A stretch of 14,672 nucleotides of DNA from M55B154 sp964345775 (GCA_964345775.1 CAYFSO010000080.1:1-14672); one strand, 5' to 3'; positions 1 to 7,597 are shown, counted from the stretch's first letter. Notes: generated by a model not told the origin, from the sequence alone. A program made the numbers and translations.

Positions 1-1219
1 TCTGGTCCACGTTGGATATTCCTCTTTCTATCTCGCCATTATTGGTCTTAATGAGTTTGTCTATATCCTTTACGCTTGAAGTGGTCTGGTCGGCCAGCTT
101 GGAAATTTCATCTGCAACCACTGCAAATCCCCTTCCATAGTCACCGGCACGGGCTGCCTCTATTGAAGCGTTCAGCGATAGAAGGTTGATCTGGTCAGAA
201 ATGTCGTTGATAATGTTTATGATGTTCAGCATCTCGCGGGAGCCGTGAATAATTGTTTGCATTGTGCGGTTCATCTCACTTAAAGATTCTTCTCCACGGC
301 TGGCCTGTTCGGACATGGTGTTACCGAGGTTTGCGGTATCATTGATCCTGGTCTGCATGTCGGTGATAGTGTTTGATAATTCACCGATCCTGTTTGAGAG
401 ATTGTTCATACTTTGTTGCTGTTCAGATGCGCTGTCAGCCACGTTCTCAATACCGGATGATACTTCCTCGATGGTTGCGGTTACTTCCTCGGCAGATGAA
501 GCCTGGTTCTGCGCATTTATGGAAAATTCGGACGCGGTGGTGCTCATCTTCGTTGATGATTCATCCAGGTTCCGGGCCACATCCTGTATCGACTGCAGTA
601 ACTTCTTTATGGATTCATACTGTTCACGGTTTTCCGCTTCTTTTTGCAGCCTTTTAAAGGTTTTTTCGTTTATCTGCAGCAGCAGGTAGCTGAGCAAAAA
701 GGCCACTATTGCAAGAAAGCTGTAATTAACCAGCGCCGTAATAGCCTCTCCTGCTGGAAGGAGTTCAGTTGTTAAAAATGAAGCAGCAGTACCTGTCATT
801 ACCAGTATGGTGATGATAACAAGCATATACCTCTTGCAGAAAAGTGCGCAAAAGATGATAAACAGGATCGTATGGTAGTTGGCGGTGATGATACCCGAGT
901 TATACTTCATTGAACCCGTTAAGGCATATCCTGTTACCACAACGGTTGCGAAAATTACAGTAACATTGGCTGCAAGATTGTATTTCCCTGCTCTTAATAA
1001 CAGCAGGCTGGATACAAGTGATAATAGTAATAATGTAAGAATAATATTCAGGGGATCGGCCAGTGCTCGGCTTACTATGATGTTCTCAACGGCCAGGAAA
1101 ACGGATATCAGTACCAGGAGAAAAAGATTCGTGTACATCAGTGTTTTGGATTTCAAAAAGATAATAAAGGAAGATTCATTGTACCTGGACAGGAAAACTT
1201 CTTCGATACGGTTCATCAT
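1..1219 (-). CDS. Methyl-accepting chemotaxis protein, membrane-only sensor (partial, C terminus outside window)
   Basis: This is the N-terminal part (about 406 codons) of a chemoreceptor that would signal to CheA/CheW in the polar chemotaxis array. Reading the minus strand from 1219 gives a protein starting MMNRIEEVFL. Residues up to about 195 form roughly six hydrophobic segments with short loops and no sizeable periplasmic domain. A coiled-coil cytoplasmic region follows, containing the family's hairpin-tip signature (NLLSLNASIEAARAGDYGRG, then FAVVADEISKLADQ). That tip is the most conserved part of all MCPs, so the family call is firm. There is no obvious HAMP domain; the last helix runs straight into the coiled coil. 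The start is supported by GGGAG at 1227-1231, 7 nt upstream; the second ATG at 1216 is equally possible. The membrane-only input suggests sensing of a membrane or energy-related signal, which is inference. The gene is divergent from the helicase gene. Confidence 0.93.
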   Translation of the reverse strand, partial: MMNRIEEVFLSRYNESSFIIFLKSKTLMYTNLFLLVLISVFLAVENIIVSRALADPLNIILTLLLLSLVSSLLLLRAGKYNLAANVTVIFATVVVTGYALTGSMKYNSGIITANYHTILFIIFCALFCKRYMLVIITILVMTGTAASFLTTELLPAGEAITALVNYSFLAIVAFLLSYLLLQINEKTFKRLQKEAENREQYESIKKLLQSIQDVARNLDESSTKMSTTASEFSINAQNQASSAEEVTATIEEVSSGIENVADSASEQQQSMNNLSNRIGELSNTITDMQTRINDTANLGNTMSEQASRGEESLSEMNRTMQTIIHGSREMLNIINIINDISDQINLLSLNASIEAARAGDYGRGFAVVADEISKLADQTTSSVKDIDKLIKTNNGEIERGISNVDQ

Positions 1220-1373
1220 GTAGCTGCTCCCGTGATAGTGTTTTTCAAATTATTTTGTTACTACTCGGTTATTATCAAGATAACAATCATTCTCTCTATA
1301 ATGAACAGTAATAGTGTTTAATTTTATGATGATCGAGTATTTCATTCATGACAGCTGAGTAGTTACATAATTG

Positions 1374-1379
1374 TATACT
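1374..1379 (+). promoter_or_regulatory. Possible -10 box for the helicase gene
   Basis: TATACT lies about 100 bp before the helicase start in the AT-rich 257-bp gap between the divergent chemoreceptor and helicase genes. No good -35 box sits at 16-18 bp, and the nearest TTGACA-like match (ATGACA) is about 20 bp away. The call is weak. No convincing promoter for the divergent receptor gene was found in this gap. Confidence 0.22.
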
Positions 1380-1476
1380 TTTATATCAAAAAAAGCCAAT
1401 GAACACAAATATTTTGTAAAAAATTTCAATAATGTTCTGTTTTTATCGTATGTATACAAGAGGGAGAAAATCAAGA

Positions 1477-2835
1477 ATGGGGTATGGTATTATGATAAAA
1501 TCTGAAACGGAACATTCTTACTGCAGGTATAACGCGGAACAGGAAAAGGTGATCATGGCTGAAGACGGCTGCCACCTGGTCCTGGCAGGTGCGGGAACGG
1601 GAAAAACATTCACCATAGTTGAAAGGGTGACGTATCTTCTTAAAACAGGAAGGTTTATGCCGTCGCAGGTGCTTCTTTTAACGTTCAGTAAAAAGGCTGC
1701 CGATGAATTGCGGCTGAGGATCGAACGAAGGTGTGGTTGTGACAGTGGAAGTGTTATGGCAACTACTTTTCACTCTTTTGCGTTGTACCTGTTACGGCGG
1801 TTTGGGGAAACCGCGCATTCACGGCCGCGGGTGATCGATCGTGACGAATCAATTGATATACTGGCCGGGATCGCCAGTACCATGCGTGATTCATTCATGG
1901 GTATCCCGGTTCCGGTAATACTTGGCATGCATTCACGTTTCAGGCTCGGGAAAAGAATATCATTACCCGGCGAGTTGCAATATATACTGGAGTATCTTGA
2001 AAAACTTGACCGGGAATATGATCAATATAAGGAAGAACACGGAGTTTTGGATTTCAACGATATGATCCATGATGCAATTGAGTTGCTCTCAACCGCCCCA
2101 TCCGTTCGTGATCACGTTAGAGAACAATTCAAGTATGTGATGGTAGATGAATTTCAGGACACCTCGAAGGTTAATTTTGAACTATTATCCCTGCTGGTTC
2201 ATGAAGATGACCCCGCGTTAACGGTGGTGGGTGATGACTGGCAATCCATTTACGGCTTCAGGAACGCGCGGGTAGAATATATTGTCAACATGAGACGTTA
2301 TTTTCCGGCTGTAACGATATATAAGCTGACTCAAAATTACAGGTCGAAAAGCGAGATCCTGACGCTTGGGGAAAAGATAATCAAAAGGAACAGGTTTCGT
2401 ACCAGGAAAAAGGTCTTTTCCACCATGGGAAAAGGGGGAATTGTCAGGGGATATGGGGTTTCAAGTATTGAAGAGGAATGCGCAAAGGTGGTTTCCATCT
2501 TGAAGGAATATTACCATGATGATCATGATATAGCTGTACTGTACCGTAACAACTGGCAGGGAGAAAGAATAAAAAAAGAGATTGCCAGGTGTGGCGATGA
2601 ACAATATGGATCATTGCAGTTCATGACCATCCACGCATCCAAGGGGCTCGAATTCCACACGGTAATATTAATTGGTGTCTGCGATGGCGTTTTTCCTGAC
2701 CCTTCAACAGACATTGAAGAAGAAAGAAGGCTGTTATATGTTGCCTGCACCCGCGCAAGGGAAAGGCTTATGATAGTATTCCATCTTACCGGGGATGATC
2801 AGCCTTCATCTTTCGCACGTGAAGCCGGTTTTTGA
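1477..2835 (+). CDS. Compact UvrD/Rep-family (SF1A) ATP-dependent DNA helicase
   Basis: This is a cytoplasmic ATP-driven 3'-5' DNA translocase or helicase of superfamily 1A, 452 residues from the chosen start. The motifs appear in order: Q-motif YNAEQ (18-22), Walker A AGAGTGKT (37-44), motif Ia LLLTFSKKAADEL (67-79), TFHSF (97-101), Walker B DEFQDT (224-229), motif III GDDWQSIYGFR (252-262), motif IV NYRS (287-290), motif V TIHASKGLEF (384-393) and motif VI RRLLYVACTRARE (417-429). All catalytic residues look intact. It is much shorter than UvrD, Rep or PcrA (about 700 residues): only about 90 residues separate motifs IV and V, so a 2B subdomain is essentially absent. The motif set also resembles the helicase core of HelD (helicase IV). 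The start is uncertain. ATG 1477 has GGGAG at 1462-1466; ATG 1492 and an upstream ATG at 1432 are alternatives, and all lie before the Q-motif. No partner nuclease gene is adjacent, so a role in repair or replication restart is inference. Confidence 0.92.
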   Translation: MGYGIMIKSETEHSYCRYNAEQEKVIMAEDGCHLVLAGAGTGKTFTIVERVTYLLKTGRFMPSQVLLLTFSKKAADELRLRIERRCGCDSGSVMATTFHSFALYLLRRFGETAHSRPRVIDRDESIDILAGIASTMRDSFMGIPVPVILGMHSRFRLGKRISLPGELQYILEYLEKLDREYDQYKEEHGVLDFNDMIHDAIELLSTAPSVRDHVREQFKYVMVDEFQDTSKVNFELLSLLVHEDDPALTVVGDDWQSIYGFRNARVEYIVNMRRYFPAVTIYKLTQNYRSKSEILTLGEKIIKRNRFRTRKKVFSTMGKGGIVRGYGVSSIEEECAKVVSILKEYYHDDHDIAVLYRNNWQGERIKKEIARCGDEQYGSLQFMTIHASKGLEFHTVILIGVCDGVFPDPSTDIEEERRLLYVACTRARERLMIVFHLTGDDQPSSFAREAGF

Positions 2836-2879
2836 GGTTTATTCGTATTTTAAGTTGACAATAAACTTTATACTGTACA

Positions 2880-2909
2880 TTGTTGTAACAGCCTGTTATA
2901 CGATATCAT
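2880..2909 (+). promoter_or_regulatory. Candidate promoter for the small membrane protein gene
   Basis: TTGTTG (2880-2885) is followed after 18 bp by TATCAT (2904-2909), about 20 bp before the start of the 60-residue gene. A separate perfect TTGACA at 2855-2860 lies nearby but has no good -10 at 16-18 bp. Either could drive the small gene independently of the helicase. Confidence 0.3.
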
Positions 2910-2930
2910 TTTTTTTACAAGGGGTACGGT

Positions 2931-3113
2931 ATGGATGCATTTATTCTTTACATAGTTAATGAATATCATGAAGCATGGATGAAGGTTCTTTCGATCGGGA
3001 CAATAATTGCCGTGTGGGTAGTATTGTGCGGATGTATACGTTTTGGCATTGCAATATACCGCAGGCATAAAGGGATATATCCTCCCGCGGAAAGCATGAG
3101 GGAATCCCACTGA
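2931..3113 (+). CDS. Small single-pass membrane protein, unknown function
   Basis: This is a 60-residue protein not assigned to any family. It starts MDAFILYIVNEYHEAWMKVL, then has one strongly hydrophobic helix (about residues 19-43, including WVVLCGCIRFGIAIY). A basic segment (YRRHKG) suggests the C terminus faces the cytoplasm. Support for it being real comes from AAGGGG at 2919-2924 with a 6-nt spacer before the ATG, a candidate promoter upstream, and a strong terminator 27 bp after its stop. It follows the helicase by 95 bp. Two cysteines sit inside the membrane helix (CGC). Function cannot be predicted. An overlapping minus-strand reading frame is considered a shadow. Confidence 0.6.
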   Translation: MDAFILYIVNEYHEAWMKVLSIGTIIAVWVVLCGCIRFGIAIYRRHKGIYPPAESMRESH

Positions 3114-3135
3114 TCACGGTATCATAATAAAATTC

Positions 3136-3168
3136 AAAAAGGCGGACACCTTGATGTCCGCCTTTTTT
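3136..3168. terminator. Bidirectional Rho-independent terminator
   Basis: A perfect 8-bp GC-rich stem, GGCGGACA (3141-3148) and TGTCCGCC (3155-3162), encloses a 6-nt loop. It is flanked by AAAAA on the left and TTTTTT on the right, so each strand reads as hairpin plus U-tract. It lies between the convergent 60-residue gene (plus) and the UPF0182 gene (minus) and should terminate both. Confidence 0.93.
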
Positions 3169-3170
3169 GT

Positions 3171-5888
3171 TTACCTGTTTTTCATTGTATTGAGAACATT
3201 CTGAAGGTTTTCCAGGTCTTTGCCATATTCGGCCCAGTTCCCCTCTCTCAAATGCTTCTGGGCATTCATGTAATACATGTAAGCCTTGTCGGCATAATCC
3301 TTGAGATCTGTAAGAATGTCCCTTGGGATCCCGTCATCTTTACCTTCAGAAGAGAATTTTCTACCGGAAAAAAGCTTTTCCAGGGCATTATCAAGATTCT
3401 CTTCCATTACGACCCTGTCAGCGTAGGAGACGATCACCCTTTTTAACTCGGGCATTTCACTTGTCTCCGCCTTGAGATATAATGGTTCAATGAACATCAG
3501 GGATTCCTCTACCGGTATTACCAGCATGTTCCCTCTTATAACAGACGATCCCTTTTGGTCCCAAAGGCTTAATTGCCTGGATATGTCGGCATTCTGGTTG
3601 ACGCGGGCCTCTATCTGCATTGGCCCGTAACTCAACTTTTCCTTGGGCAGCTGGTACAGCATCAATCTGCCATACTCGGCCGGGTCACACTTGGCTATGA
3701 AAAATCCAATCATGTTGTCCTTCTTCCTGGGGGTAAAGGGTATTATAAGGATGTATTCATCATCACCCTGTCCCGGTAAGGATGTAACCATGTAATAACT
3801 GTGCATGGGCTCTTCGTTCCCATGGTATACCTGGTTTGGTATTTCCCAGAGGTCCTCGTTGTTGTAGAAAACATTGGGGTTTTTCATATGGTATTTAAGA
3901 AGCATTCGGCTCTGTATGTTGAACAATGCCTCTGGATACCGTATATGTGCCTGAAGTTCGTCGGGCATGCTTTCAGCTGGTTTGAAAAGCCCCTCGAAAA
4001 TGCGGGAATAGACCTTCAATATGGGATCCTCTTTGTCCATGGTGTAGTAATGCATGGATCCGTTGTAGGCATCGACCACAACCTTCACGGCGTTTCGTAT
4101 GTAATTTATGTCCCCGGAAGAGGTCCGGGTAGGAGTGGAATAAGGGAACCGGGAGGACGTGGTATACGCGTCCATGATCCAGTAGACTTTTCCATCGGCA
4201 AGTACCACGTAGGGATCACCATCGAATTCAAGAAAAGGAGTAAGAGTACGTGCCATCTCTTTTATGTTCCTGCGAAACATGATACGGCTGTCATTATTGA
4301 TATTATCGGAAATGAGAATATTGATATCTCCGAACGAAACGGCGTACAGCAGGCGTTTAAAGAATGAATTCAGGGTGTCACCGCCTTCACCCTGGTATAC
4401 AGTATACTTGTTCTCATCTCCTGCGGGATAATCAAATTCTCCCGGTTCAATGGATGTCCTGGTTATCACGTAAGGATTATTGTGTTCCCCGTAATATATC
4501 TCAGGCCTCTCCATCTCAATTGGTATCCTTGTCTTGGTGGGGATATCGTATATAAGCATTTCGGGCATGCCTTCAGGGGTTGCCCTGTCAACACGGTTTG
4601 CCGCTATCCCGTATCCATGGGTGTATATCAGGTGCTTGTTTATCCATGACTTGCTGCTTTCGGGAAGATTGTCGATGTTTAGCTCCCGGGCGGCAAGGGT
4701 CATGGCGAACTTTCGGCCATTGATCGTATACCTGTCCACGTCTATATCATTAAATGTGTAATACGGTTTCAATTCCTGCAGCTGGCGGTATGTCTGTTTC
4801 AGTGGGCGCCAGTCCCAGAGGCGAATATTCTCAAATGTTGTCTTGTTTTTGCGAATGTCACTGTATTTTAAATTCTGATCATTTTTGAAACCTATTTCTT
4901 CAACCCTGTCAATGTCATAGGCCAGCCTGGTAAATTTAATATTGTTTTTTATGTATGGCCTTTCCTTAGAGAGTTCGTTGGGGTCCACCACGAACCGCTG
5001 CTGCAATGAAGGTATTATTGTTCCCAGGAGAAAATACGCGGGGAGTATTGCCAGCAGTACAAAGATGGGCATTTTAAAGCTGCGAATGAATATATTGGCA
5101 AAGAGCAGTGCGGCTGCAATAAACGAGATGACCATGCATACATTGTATGCCAGAAGCTGTGCATGCACGCCCGTATAGCCGGCACCAAAGAAGTCACCCT
5201 GGTCAGAGAATAACAGCTGGTATGCAGATATGCGGTATCCAATTCCAAGCAGCAGAACAATGATACCAAGCAGTATGGATAAGTGTGCCCTGGCGAAACG
5301 TGAGAATTCTATCTTCCCGTTATGTGCAAATATGCCGCTGTTCAGGAAATGGAAGGCGGCGGAGAAGGCGGTAAGGATTACCAGTGCGATCATCATCCAG
5401 CGGTAGAGGAACTGGTAGAATGGAAGGGAAAACACGTAAAACCCCAGGTCCTGGCCGAAAATGGGATCAGCGGGAAAACCGCTAAACGATGATGCATGAA
5501 CAAACATCAGGTATTCTTTCCAGTAGGATGAGGCAGCGGTTCCCATGAGAAACCCAACGAAAACCACGCCGATGGTAAGAATTATCAGTGCCAGACGCCT
5601 GGGTGATCCCACAACCGGTAGCTGCAGCCGATCCAGTATATTGCTGGTGAATATACGACCGCGACCGCCGAGCAACCGAATAAGAAGATAATTGAGAAAA
5701 AACAGGATGATAAATGCCAAAGAGAACATGCCGTGCACATTGAACCTGGTGAAGAACAGGGTCCAGAAAACATTGAGACTGTTATAAATATCGAACCACC
5801 TGAAATCCACGAAAAACCTGGAGATGAGCTGTATTATAATGTAGAGTATGATGACTATGGCTATGGTCCATCCGAAACGTTTATTCAT
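3171..5888 (-). CDS. UPF0182 family (COG1615) large integral membrane protein
   Basis: This 905-residue membrane protein of unknown function belongs to the UPF0182/COG1615 family, whose actinobacterial members are near 950-1000 residues. The N-terminal ~300 residues hold about seven hydrophobic helices, including TIAIVIILYIIIQLI and the last one, FVLLAILPAYFLLGTIIPSL, followed by QQRFVVDPNEL. A segment typical of the family follows, with NIRLWDWRPLKQTYRQLQ, IYTHGYGIAANRVD and PEIYYGEHNNPYVITRT. The large C-terminal part (about residues 300-905) is presumably extracytoplasmic, and it ends in a helical segment with acidic and basic heptads. ATG 5888 was chosen because GAGGT at 5896-5900 lies 7 nt upstream; an in-frame TTG at 5894 would be too close to that site. 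It is the last gene of a four-gene operon, 27 bp after the thiamine-binding-like gene and just before a terminator. A link to thiamine or to envelope function is inference only. Confidence 0.92.
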   Translation of the reverse strand: MNKRFGWTIAIVIILYIIIQLISRFFVDFRWFDIYNSLNVFWTLFFTRFNVHGMFSLAFIILFFLNYLLIRLLGGRGRIFTSNILDRLQLPVVGSPRRLALIILTIGVVFVGFLMGTAASSYWKEYLMFVHASSFSGFPADPIFGQDLGFYVFSLPFYQFLYRWMMIALVILTAFSAAFHFLNSGIFAHNGKIEFSRFARAHLSILLGIIVLLLGIGYRISAYQLLFSDQGDFFGAGYTGVHAQLLAYNVCMVISFIAAALLFANIFIRSFKMPIFVLLAILPAYFLLGTIIPSLQQRFVVDPNELSKERPYIKNNIKFTRLAYDIDRVEEIGFKNDQNLKYSDIRKNKTTFENIRLWDWRPLKQTYRQLQELKPYYTFNDIDVDRYTINGRKFAMTLAARELNIDNLPESSKSWINKHLIYTHGYGIAANRVDRATPEGMPEMLIYDIPTKTRIPIEMERPEIYYGEHNNPYVITRTSIEPGEFDYPAGDENKYTVYQGEGGDTLNSFFKRLLYAVSFGDINILISDNINNDSRIMFRRNIKEMARTLTPFLEFDGDPYVVLADGKVYWIMDAYTTSSRFPYSTPTRTSSGDINYIRNAVKVVVDAYNGSMHYYTMDKEDPILKVYSRIFEGLFKPAESMPDELQAHIRYPEALFNIQSRMLLKYHMKNPNVFYNNEDLWEIPNQVYHGNEEPMHSYYMVTSLPGQGDDEYILIIPFTPRKKDNMIGFFIAKCDPAEYGRLMLYQLPKEKLSYGPMQIEARVNQNADISRQLSLWDQKGSSVIRGNMLVIPVEESLMFIEPLYLKAETSEMPELKRVIVSYADRVVMEENLDNALEKLFSGRKFSSEGKDDGIPRDILTDLKDYADKAYMYYMNAQKHLREGNWAEYGKDLENLQNVLNTMKNR

Positions 5889-5895
5889 GTTCAAT

Positions 5896-5900
5896 ACCTC
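5896..5900 (-). promoter_or_regulatory. Ribosome binding site fixing the UPF0182 start
   Basis: GAGGT on the minus strand lies 7 nt before ATG 5888 and only 1 nt before the in-frame TTG at 5894. The spacing selects the ATG. Confidence 0.7.
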
Positions 5901-5915
5901 GTATTTTTTATCTGT

Positions 5916-6158
5916 TTAAACCGGGCAAGCATTTGAAATTTTACTTACCAGTACAACACCATGCTGCTCTGCCGCAATTGAAAAAGCTCTTTCCATGGCT
6001 GCGAATAGTACGTTCACTTCCCCTGAAATTATGGTACTCATCTGCCCTTTTTGCAGGGTAACGTCGAATTTGTCAAGCTCCTGCAGGAATTCTTCGATGG
6101 CTGGCCCTGTGCTGTTTTCACCCAGTGGATACAGGCTCAATTCCGCGCTTATTATCAT
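5916..6158 (-). CDS. MTH1187/YkoF-type (UPF0045) thiamine-binding-like protein
   Basis: This 80-residue soluble protein belongs to the MTH1187/UPF0045 family, a ferredoxin-like fold related to the thiamine-binding YkoF domain. Visible signatures are ISAELSLYPLGE at residues 3-14 (family: A-x-SL-PLG), an amphipathic helix IEEFLQELDKFDV, then QMSTIISGEVNVLF (family: MGT-x-IEGE). A second helix and a final strand (HGVVLVSKISN) follow. The start is supported by AGGAG at 6165-6169 with a 6-nt spacer. Its ATG overlaps the stop of the methyltransferase gene in an ATGA (6155-6158), implying translational coupling. It is slightly shorter than the usual ~95-100 residues but complete in fold. Thiamine or HMP binding is suggested by the family and by the thiamine pyrophosphokinase gene in the same operon, but binding residues were not confirmed. 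Confidence 0.85.
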   Translation of the reverse strand: MIISAELSLYPLGENSTGPAIEEFLQELDKFDVTLQKGQMSTIISGEVNVLFAAMERAFSIAAEQHGVVLVSKISNACPV

Positions 6159-6835
6159 ACCAGGCTCCTGCCTGCAAGGAAATTACCGAACACGGGGAAG
6201 ATGTTTTTGCCCATCAATTCGCAGGCTGAAGAAAACGGGACAGCCCAGGAATACGGAAGCATAAATGTTGATCCGGTCACTGTTGCCTCCCCCTCGCGGG
6301 ATAATAATCTTTTCAATTCACACCACGTGAAAAAATGGGCATTCCCGAAGACCGGGTCTTTTGAGCCCTTCAGTTTTCGTAACAACCCCATGTATGAATA
6401 TGCATTAAGTACTCCCACTATAACAGCTCCACCGGGCCTGGTCAACATCGCCATTCTTTCTATTGCCTTTTTATTGCCGGGTATGAATTCAAGAGATGTT
6501 ATGGCAATGGTGAGGTCAAACTGCCTTTCAAAAGTGGTTTCAATAAAATCACCCTGTATAAAACGGGCATTGTCCATGTTCTTCTTTTTGGCTGTTTCAA
6601 CCATTTTAACGGCAAGATCAATTCCCGTTACAGAAAATCCCCTGTCCGACAGCCATCGTGTCCAGTGGCCTGTGCCCGAGCCAACTTCGAGTACTTCCGG
6701 GTGTGTCGATGATGATGGTAGTAATGGATCAATTGCTTTTTTTTCCAGTTCATCAATACGGGCCGTTACCGGGTTATCATACCACTGGTCATATGATTCA
6801 GCTATTGCGTTAAAATCAAATAATGTATTGCTCAC
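6155..6835 (-). CDS. Class I SAM-dependent methyltransferase
   Basis: This 226-residue cytoplasmic enzyme has a Rossmann methyltransferase fold. An N-terminal helix (FDFNAIAESYDQWYDNP, residues 6-22) is typical of UbiE/Methyltransf_11 relatives. Motif I is VLEVGSGTGHWTRWL (48-62), the ribose-binding acid is in VTGIDL (69-74), motif II region is RFIQGDF (91-97), and a post-II motif SLEFIPG sits at 114-120, where a catalytic-loop residue would lie. LTRPGGAVIVGVLN (131-144) is the motif III strand. The substrate cannot be told from sequence. The start is GTG at 6835, with AGGAG at 6846-6850 10 nt upstream; no better in-frame ATG exists before the conserved regions. It lies 24 bp after the thiamine pyrophosphokinase stop and overlaps the next gene by 4 bp. 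A small-molecule substrate linked to thiamine is an inference from position only. Confidence 0.88.
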   Translation of the reverse strand: MSNTLFDFNAIAESYDQWYDNPVTARIDELEKKAIDPLLPSSSTHPEVLEVGSGTGHWTRWLSDRGFSVTGIDLAVKMVETAKKKNMDNARFIQGDFIETTFERQFDLTIAITSLEFIPGNKKAIERMAMLTRPGGAVIVGVLNAYSYMGLLRKLKGSKDPVFGNAHFFTWCELKRLLSREGEATVTGSTFMLPYSWAVPFSSACELMGKNIFPVFGNFLAGRSLV

Positions 6836-6859
6836 CCTGTTACATCTCCTGTGATCATT

Positions 6860-7483
6860 TTACCATGAATGGAAAAGGACAATAGTTCCTGAATGTACCA
6901 TTATGGTAGCACTGCTTTTTGTAATGATATTGCTGAGGCCCCTGCTTCCCCGTTCAAGTACCTGGTTGTCCAATTGATACAGAAGACCACTTGTGGTGAT
7001 CTCTGCGGTTTTGTCAACCGGCATGATGGTGATAATATTATCTGAACCCGTTTTCTTAATGATCTCGGTAATACCGCCATCCTGGATGCATTGCGTGTTG
7101 CCGTGTTCAGTCCTTATTGTAATATGCTCAGTGTAATTCGTCAATACCATAATGTTGCAGAACTGGTGATCATGTCGTCCCCCCATACCTCCGAAAATAT
7201 CTATTACCGGGGGTGACAGGGTAATGGCATGCGTAATTGCCAGGTCCATATCGCTGGCATCCTTGTCTTCGGGGAATGATATCACCGTGGTATCATTGTG
7301 TACCGGTTGTTCAAGAGAATCCTGGTCTCCTATCAGCACATGGGGAGCAATATCGATCCTCTTAAGGTGATCTGATCCACCGTCAGCCGCGATGATGGTA
7401 TCATACGTGGAAAGTTCTGATGCCAGCCAGCTGTAGTTATTGACATCACCATTGCATACAATGGCAGTCTTTCGAAGCTTCAT
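6860..7483 (-). CDS. thiN: Thiamine pyrophosphokinase (thiamine diphosphokinase)
   Basis: This cytoplasmic enzyme transfers diphosphate from ATP to thiamine, giving thiamine diphosphate. The protein is 207 residues, the usual length for bacterial enzymes. Key motifs are all present: AADGGSDHL (32-40), IGDQDS (51-56), FPEDKDASDMDLAI (70-83) with the acidic Mg-ATP residues, and GGMGGRHDH (98-106). The C-terminal thiamine-binding part has TSGLLYQLDNQVLERG followed by GLSN (about 164-185). ATG 7483 was chosen because AAGAGA at 7490-7495 lies 6 nt upstream and the predicted promoter would start transcription near 7502. Longer starts at 7501 and 7531 lack a binding site and would precede or sit at that start point. 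It is the first gene of the operon with the methyltransferase, thiamine-binding-like and UPF0182 genes. No other thiamine biosynthesis gene is in the window, suggesting salvage of thiamine. The symbol thiN is used for this activity in some bacteria. Confidence 0.93.
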   Translation of the reverse strand: MKLRKTAIVCNGDVNNYSWLASELSTYDTIIAADGGSDHLKRIDIAPHVLIGDQDSLEQPVHNDTTVISFPEDKDASDMDLAITHAITLSPPVIDIFGGMGGRHDHQFCNIMVLTNYTEHITIRTEHGNTQCIQDGGITEIIKKTGSDNIITIMPVDKTAEITTSGLLYQLDNQVLERGSRGLSNIITKSSATIMVHSGTIVLFHSW

Positions 7484-7506
7484 CAAAGATCTCTTTTGCA
7501 TGGAAT

Positions 7507-7518
7507 ATGATATATCAT
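7507..7518. promoter_or_regulatory. Perfect 12-bp palindrome over the operon -10 box (possible operator)
   Basis: ATGATATATCAT is a perfect palindrome that overlaps the predicted -10 hexamer (7509-7514) of the thiamine pyrophosphokinase operon. Its position would suit a repressor site, but it is short and AT-rich and could be chance. Confidence 0.3.
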
Positions 7519-7538
7519 GGTATTTGCACACGCAGCAA
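7509..7538 (-). promoter_or_regulatory. Candidate sigma-70-type promoter of the thiamine pyrophosphokinase operon
   Basis: On the minus strand, TTGCTG (7533-7538) is followed after 18 bp by TATATC (7509-7514). It lies between the upstream gene's terminator and the start codon, as expected for an independent transcription unit with a leader of about 20 nt. Confidence 0.45.
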
Positions 7539-7561
7539 AAAATGGCAAATACATTTTACAT

Positions 7562-7592
7562 AAAAAAAGGATGCTTTGTCAGCATCCTTTTT
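7562..7592. terminator. Rho-independent terminator after the HMA-like gene
   Basis: GGATGCT (7569-7575) pairs with AGCATCC (7581-7587) around a 5-nt loop. Seven A residues on the left and five T residues on the right extend the stem and give a U-tract on either strand. It lies 6 bp after the stop of the minus-strand HMA-like gene and separates it from the thiamine operon. Confidence 0.9.
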
Positions 7593-7597
7593 AAATA

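Noticed and set aside
264..689. A 141-codon plus-strand open frame
   Set aside because: It lies antisense to the conserved signalling coiled coil of the partial chemoreceptor and has no family resemblance or ribosome site.
3801..4367. A 188-codon plus-strand open frame
   Set aside because: It is antisense to the conserved part of the UPF0182 gene, and its translation shows no domain pattern.
6051..6854. A 267-codon plus-strand open frame
   Set aside because: It is antisense to the methyltransferase and thiamine-binding-like genes, which carry clear family motifs.
7484..7561. TPP riboswitch before the thiamine pyrophosphokinase gene
   Set aside because: No CTGAGA or other conserved thi-box elements are visible, and the predicted leader of about 20 nt is too short.
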